A stretch of DNA of 21,464 nucleotides from the NCBI GenBank assembly GCA_015680685.1, contig MNCI01005936.1, positions 481,150 through 502,613 of the forward strand, in the 5' to 3' direction. This document shows positions 17,609 through 21,464 of the stretch, one piece after another. Made by a program: the position numbers and the translations under genes. The notes beneath the pieces are model-generated. The model was not told the origin of the DNA. It searched no databases and saw nothing but the letters and a program-made list of their open reading frames with translations. Positions within the stretch are counted from its first letter, which is position 1, and the number at the start of each line of letters is the position of its first letter. Source of the stretch: Gnetum montanum. Its lineage: Eukaryota; Streptophyta; Gnetopsida; Gnetales; Gnetaceae.

Positions 17609-18191
17609 GACAAGCTCTTTGATTCATCCTTTTAGCACTTGAGATTTATTTTCTTACACATTTCTTTTATTTTATTTTCTTATGCATTTATTTTATTTTA
17701 TGCACTTTACATTTTTGTTATTAGCACAAAAATTCATTTTGATCAATTAAGAAAATCATTAAATTACACAAGCACGACCACTTCAAGCATGCGTGTGTAA
17801 TGCTTGGTAACCTAGTAACGATTAGTATTTGGTAATCCCAGTAGTGTTGCACTGGTTCAGGATGTGTACGGTAAGTAGGAATGGATGCTGGTGTTAGGAT
17901 TAGTTATAGCATAGTGAATGAGTAGTTAAGTTAAATTACTCACTTAGTTACCTCTCTTCTTCCCTACTAGTGCAAGACATAAAAACATAAAAGCTATAAA
18001 AATTCTATGCCTCAGGCTTACTTAACTATACAATTATAACATACAAGTAATTTTGGAAAGATAACAATCAATCAACCCATCCTTGTTCCACAAGGGTGCA
18101 CAAGCACTTAGTCCTTGAAATTTGACCGAATCGTGCATGAAATGCTTGTATTCGTATGGTTGAGTGTAGGGGGTACCTTGTTGCTCATCAT

Positions 18192-18209
18192 TGGTGTCAT
18201 TGCCAGGGA
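18192..18209 (+). other. Primer-binding site of element C (tRNA-Asp type, decayed)
   Basis: TGGTGTCATTGCCAGGGA matches the tRNA-Asp complement at 14 of 18 positions. The four differences are all C to T or G to A, three at CpG sites and one in a CCG context. It follows the LTR end TCATCA by one base. Confidence 0.85.
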
Positions 18210-18326
18210 CTTAGTTGTTTGTGTGCTAATTAGAATATAGAAAATCATTCACATCATTGGAAAAAATCCTTAGGGTTGATTGATAAAATTATAAACAAGA
18301 ATATGTTGCATACTAAATAGAAAAGT

Positions 18327-20640
18327 ATGTCTCCTTCTTCATACAAAAGCACCTCATCACCTAGGTTTGAAATAGGAAACAATCAGTGTCGTAATACACA
18401 TGATGTTGATCTACTAGTCCTTCAATAAGTTTGAGTGGTATATATTCATCCTGATGAGTATATACTAGACTTCACCTTTATCCTCCATCAAGATGAACAA
18501 CTACGTTGGCGAGACTTAGAAGGTAACATAGTGTTAGCTCCCAATGTTTAGTCCCAAGCATGCTTCTTCATGCCCTCACATGAATCGACATGTCATACTT
18601 ACATGCAGAATACATTGTGCAAGATCATGACTTGAGAGAATACCATCCCATGGAGGCACAACGTCAAAGGAACTTACAATATGAGAGACATCATAAGTCT
18701 TTGAAGGGTAAGTGGTCCTAGGATGGCCCACATGTCTTAAGCGAAAATTAGGATGGTGAACCTACCTTAGGCAGTCTCCCACATACTGATGTTCCTCCCC
18801 TTGACTTTGGCCAAGGGGTTGTGTATCAGAACCTTCATTCCACTATTCATAACCTAAGTTCTAATACCCATAAGCACAAAGGGTCCAAAAAAGGGACACA
18901 GAAACATGATAAAGGTGGACATTCTAATCGCAATCGTGATCAAGGCTAAGACTGTAGAAGAGAAGGTAGTAGACACTGTCATGGTGATGGCCCTCCTTCT
19001 TCTTCACCTTCATCATCTCATTCATCCTCTCCTTCAATATCCAGACATAGTCATAAATAAAAAGACCATGGGGATAAAGGTAGGAAAAGTAGAAGTCATA
19101 GACAAAATAGCTAGGAAAGGGGACAAGGGCACTCTAGAGAGTAACAACATAGAAGAAGGGAGAGTAGGGAACAACATAGGCATCATAGATGTCATGGATG
19201 AGATGATCATGATGAACCCCTCCTCACTACTCGAAGTATGTTGGACATAACTAAGGTTGTTAGAATTCCAACAAGGCATCAGAAAGATAGTAGGATCAAG
19301 AGATTAGACATGAACAACATCCCACGATTTGAAGGGTGATATAACGCTGATCCTTAGAATCATTTACAAGAATTCCATGATGTGTGTGCCTTATAGAACA
19401 TAGAGAAAAAATGAAAAAAAACTTAAGTTATTCTTGCGAACATTAGTTAAAGAAGCAAAAAGCTTATACGGGTCTTTAGAACTGAAATCCATTTGTAGGT
19501 GGAGTACTATGTTAGAACTATTTAATGACAAGTACCAAACGTACTCTTGAGTGTCTAACTTGCGAAAGCAAATCCAAGGTTGGAAACAAGAAGGACATGA
19601 ACCCTTGGATGCTGCCATGGGCCGATATTATGTAATGTTACACCATTGTCCTGGCCATGGTTATTTGCAAAGGGATCAACTACGCCATCTCATGGATGGG
19701 CTCAGGCATGAAACGAGAAGAACCCTTTGGACTTATGCCTAAGGAAAACTATCTGAGCTTAGGTCCCATCAAATTCAAAGATTATTGGAGCAAGTTGCTA
19801 AGGAAGAAGGTGAGCTATGGAAGAGAGAAAGTGTGGAAGAGTATAATTGAGATCCTTCCCTTCGGAAGAGGGGAGTAAGATTTTGTGAGGATGAAGAAGA
19901 GTCACCACTCGAAGAGATGGTGAATAGCAAAACTTTGCCTATCCAAAAGATGACATCAGAAGTTTCAGCAAAGGTAGACCAAATGTGGGATTCCCTAGAC
20001 AATAGATTTCAAACTATTCTTAAAATATTAGAGGAGTCNTATGCTGCCCTGTAATCTCACATCTACAGGAGTCTAGGGTGTATGCACTCAACCCATAATT
20101 AAACAAAAGGTAAACACCCTGAAGGTTACCTTATCCTCAAGGCAACCCAAGGTAGTTCCACTAACCCTTAACATATTATCCTAATGGAAATCCACCACAA
20201 CCAATTGAGTAATATCAACAGTGGTAGCACACATAATCAAAGGGAATTCCACCATCAAGGCAACAGTATCCTTACCGGTAACTTGACCCGTATGGATATT
20301 CCATACAGTAGCCAATCTCCCCATGTGACTCTACTAGTCACATCACTCCTCAACCTCACTACCAAGCTCATGAGTATTATGGAACTTACTCTTCTAGGGG
20401 TGATATTCTACAAGAATATCATCCTTCTCATCCAACTGCATCTCTTCAACCAATAGCTCCACTACCACCTACTCCAGCTATGCAAGGTGAAATCCCTACC
20501 CAGCTGCAGCAACATAATGCCACAAGGATTGTTAACTCTCAACCTACTATTGGTTCCAACAACCACATGAGGAAAAGACCTTTCTTTAGAACCAATAAAC
20601 CAACCAAGCCTTTATAATCATAAGTAGTTAATTCCTTAGA
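18327..20640 (+). pseudogene. Element C: Ty3/gypsy gag pseudogene
   Basis: The likely start is ATG 18327 (MSPSSYKSTSSPRFE), placed like B's start after the PBS. A frameshift lies before about 18610. Then come a Ser/Arg/His-rich linker (about 18900-19180, e.g. SSSPSSSHSSSPSISRHSHK) and the capsid region opening with IKRLDMNNIPRFEG (about 19289) and HLQEFHDVCAL. After another frameshift the best-preserved piece (19551-19742) reads SNLRKQIQGWKQEGHEPL, then a CPGHGYLQRDQLRHLMDGL segment. This is the pattern of Retrotrans_gag domains. LPIQK recurs at about 19940 as in B. A Pro/Gln/Tyr/His-rich tail (about 20120-20610) follows, ending near MRKRPFFRTNKPTKPL. The capsid is clearly related to B's but diverged. 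Stops are scattered, and one N lies at 20039. Protease follows directly. Confidence 0.85.
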
Positions 20641-20689
20641 TGCCTTAGTATCAATCAAAACTTTAAATCATCCTTCAAACCAATCACCG

Positions 20690-21240
20690 CACTCAATGCA
20701 TATAGTTATGCTAACACATGCCATCACTGATTGGATCAAAGCTTGTCACCTTCCCAAAAAATTCTTTGATCCTAGGAGTCCTTTGATATACTTACAAATT
20801 GTTGGAAATGTGCTATGCAAGGCTCTTTCAAATTTAGATTCTGGTATCAACTTGATTTCTCAAGAAATGTACAAGGCCTAGAACCTTCCTCAATTGAAAC
20901 AAAGTAACATCCATCTAGAGTTGGCCAACCAGTCCATCATTATCCCATTGGAACTTGTGAAAGACATTGTTACCATTGTTTGTAGGTGTTCGTACCCAGC
21001 TAACTTCCTAGTGATTCTAGTAAACAATGGTAAGGGGGACTTCCAAATCATAATGAAAAGATCATGGCTAAGCACCATTGATACACACCTAGGAATCTAT
21101 GATCTTTATCTAGAAATATCAAAGGAAAATATATTTGAAAAGAATGACAAGAAGAAATTTTTGTGCATCTCATATAGTAACACAGGGTGTAATTTTTTGC
21201 AAAGGTCATGGTTTGTGCAAAGTTTAGCATTGCTTGTATG
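20690..21240 (+). pseudogene. Element C: Ty3/gypsy aspartic protease region of pol
   Basis: Retroviral-type aspartic proteases cleave the Gag-Pol polyprotein and act as homodimers. The frame reads LSNLDSGINLISQEMYKA, a stop (20879-20881), then NLPQLKQSNIHLELANQSI, PLELVKDIVTIVCRCSYPAN and IIMKRSWLSTIDTHLGIYD. The active-site triad DSG is intact (20837-20845). The layout of active site, L.LANQSI strand, FP/YPANFLV strand and the I..R.WL flap-side segment is that of plant Ty3/gypsy protease. One internal stop marks it as inactive. It belongs with the gag upstream and the RT expected beyond the window. Confidence 0.85.
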
Positions 21241-21464
21241 CAGCATCCACATGATACAAAGGCACCTAGTGGTTGACAGCTAATCAAAAAAGTAGTTCAA
21301 TCATATGCATGGAACCAACTGAGGGTTTGACTTATGCTTACATCGATAGCATAGACGCATTAGAGTAATTCCACCACCAACTTCCAAGTCTTAACCTTGA
21401 AAATATCAACAGGGGAAAGTTGAAAATCCCTAAGAAATTTAAGTAGGAGCCTCTCAAGCTGAAA
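21241..21464 (+). pseudogene. Element C: linker between protease and RT (partial, runs off window)
   Basis: After frameshifts, a fragment reads FHHQLPSLNLENINRGKLKI and ends EPLKLK at the right edge. This resembles the low-complexity stretch preceding the reverse transcriptase domain in plant Ty3/gypsy Pol. RT itself is not in the window. Confidence 0.45.

Larger units (their letters stand above)
17245..18190 (+). repeat. Element C: complete 5' LTR (946 bp)
   Basis: It begins TGATGA at the point where D's integrase frame stops and ends TCATCA at 18185-18190, one base before the PBS. The termini form an inverted repeat TGATGA/TCATCA. U3 is only about 180 bp and is mostly a 34-bp tandem repeat; the TATA box is at 17427 and AATAAA at 17603. 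The 3' part resembles LTR-1 (AATCCCA, TGTACGG and TCGTATGGTTGAG boxes), so C and A/B are related families. The five bases before it (GCTTC, 17240-17244) are the predicted target-site duplication. Confidence 0.85.

Noticed and set aside
18906-19250. 114-codon open frame with hydrophobic segments, a possible membrane protein
   Set aside because: It is a shadow of the gag linker. The neighbouring frame gives the Ser/Arg/His-rich stretch leading into the capsid region.
20184-20456. 90-codon open frame in the C gag tail
   Set aside because: Another frame gives the Pro/Gln/Tyr/His-rich Gag tail colinear with B and A.

Overview
The window looks like nuclear DNA of a seed plant with a large, repeat-rich genome; gymnosperm or large-genome angiosperm cannot be decided from the sequence. 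It is AT-rich and CpG-poor. I see no host gene, tRNA, rRNA or CRISPR array. Nearly everything is decayed Ty3/gypsy LTR retrotransposon sequence. Two primer-binding sites complementary to plant tRNA-Asp, the Gag style and the 3' end (CTTGAGGACAAG followed by a GGGGG polypurine tract) place it in the Tat/Athila-like group. There are single N bases at 1852, 7582 and 20039.

Layout. (A) 1-2754, plus strand: gag tail, T-rich spacer, and an internally deleted copy of an extra gene called ORF2 here. (LTR-1) About 2755-3354: a 5'-truncated LTR that is both the 3' LTR of A and the 5' LTR of B. (B) 3356-10733, plus strand: PBS, a complete-length gag pseudogene, spacer, ORF2 and PPT, with no protease, RT or integrase. 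(LTR-2) 10734 to about 11392: 3' LTR of B, cut at its 3' end. (D) About 11393-17244, minus strand: a diverged relative in tail-to-tail orientation, with LTR start, PPT, ORF2, spacer and the C-terminal part of integrase. (C) 17245-21464, plus strand: a related element inserted inside D's integrase, with a full 946-bp LTR, PBS, gag and protease; it runs off the right edge just before the RT.

Reading the elements together: D shows that ORF2 lies downstream of integrase, between pol and the 3' LTR. A and B have the same spacer and ORF2, but gag runs straight into the spacer, so they are a pol-less, probably non-autonomous subfamily. ORF2 was not matched confidently to any known family. It is nevertheless recognisable at protein level in three copies, and blocks shared by B and D survive where the DNA has diverged strongly. 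It is the best candidate here for something undescribed.

Decay is dominated by transitions. B's gag keeps one frame for 855 codons, with about twenty nonsense codons and no frameshift. Where compared with C, two of these are CAA to TAA and TGG to TGA. All differences in both PBSs are transitions. This fits long methylation-driven deamination. No protein in the window appears functional.
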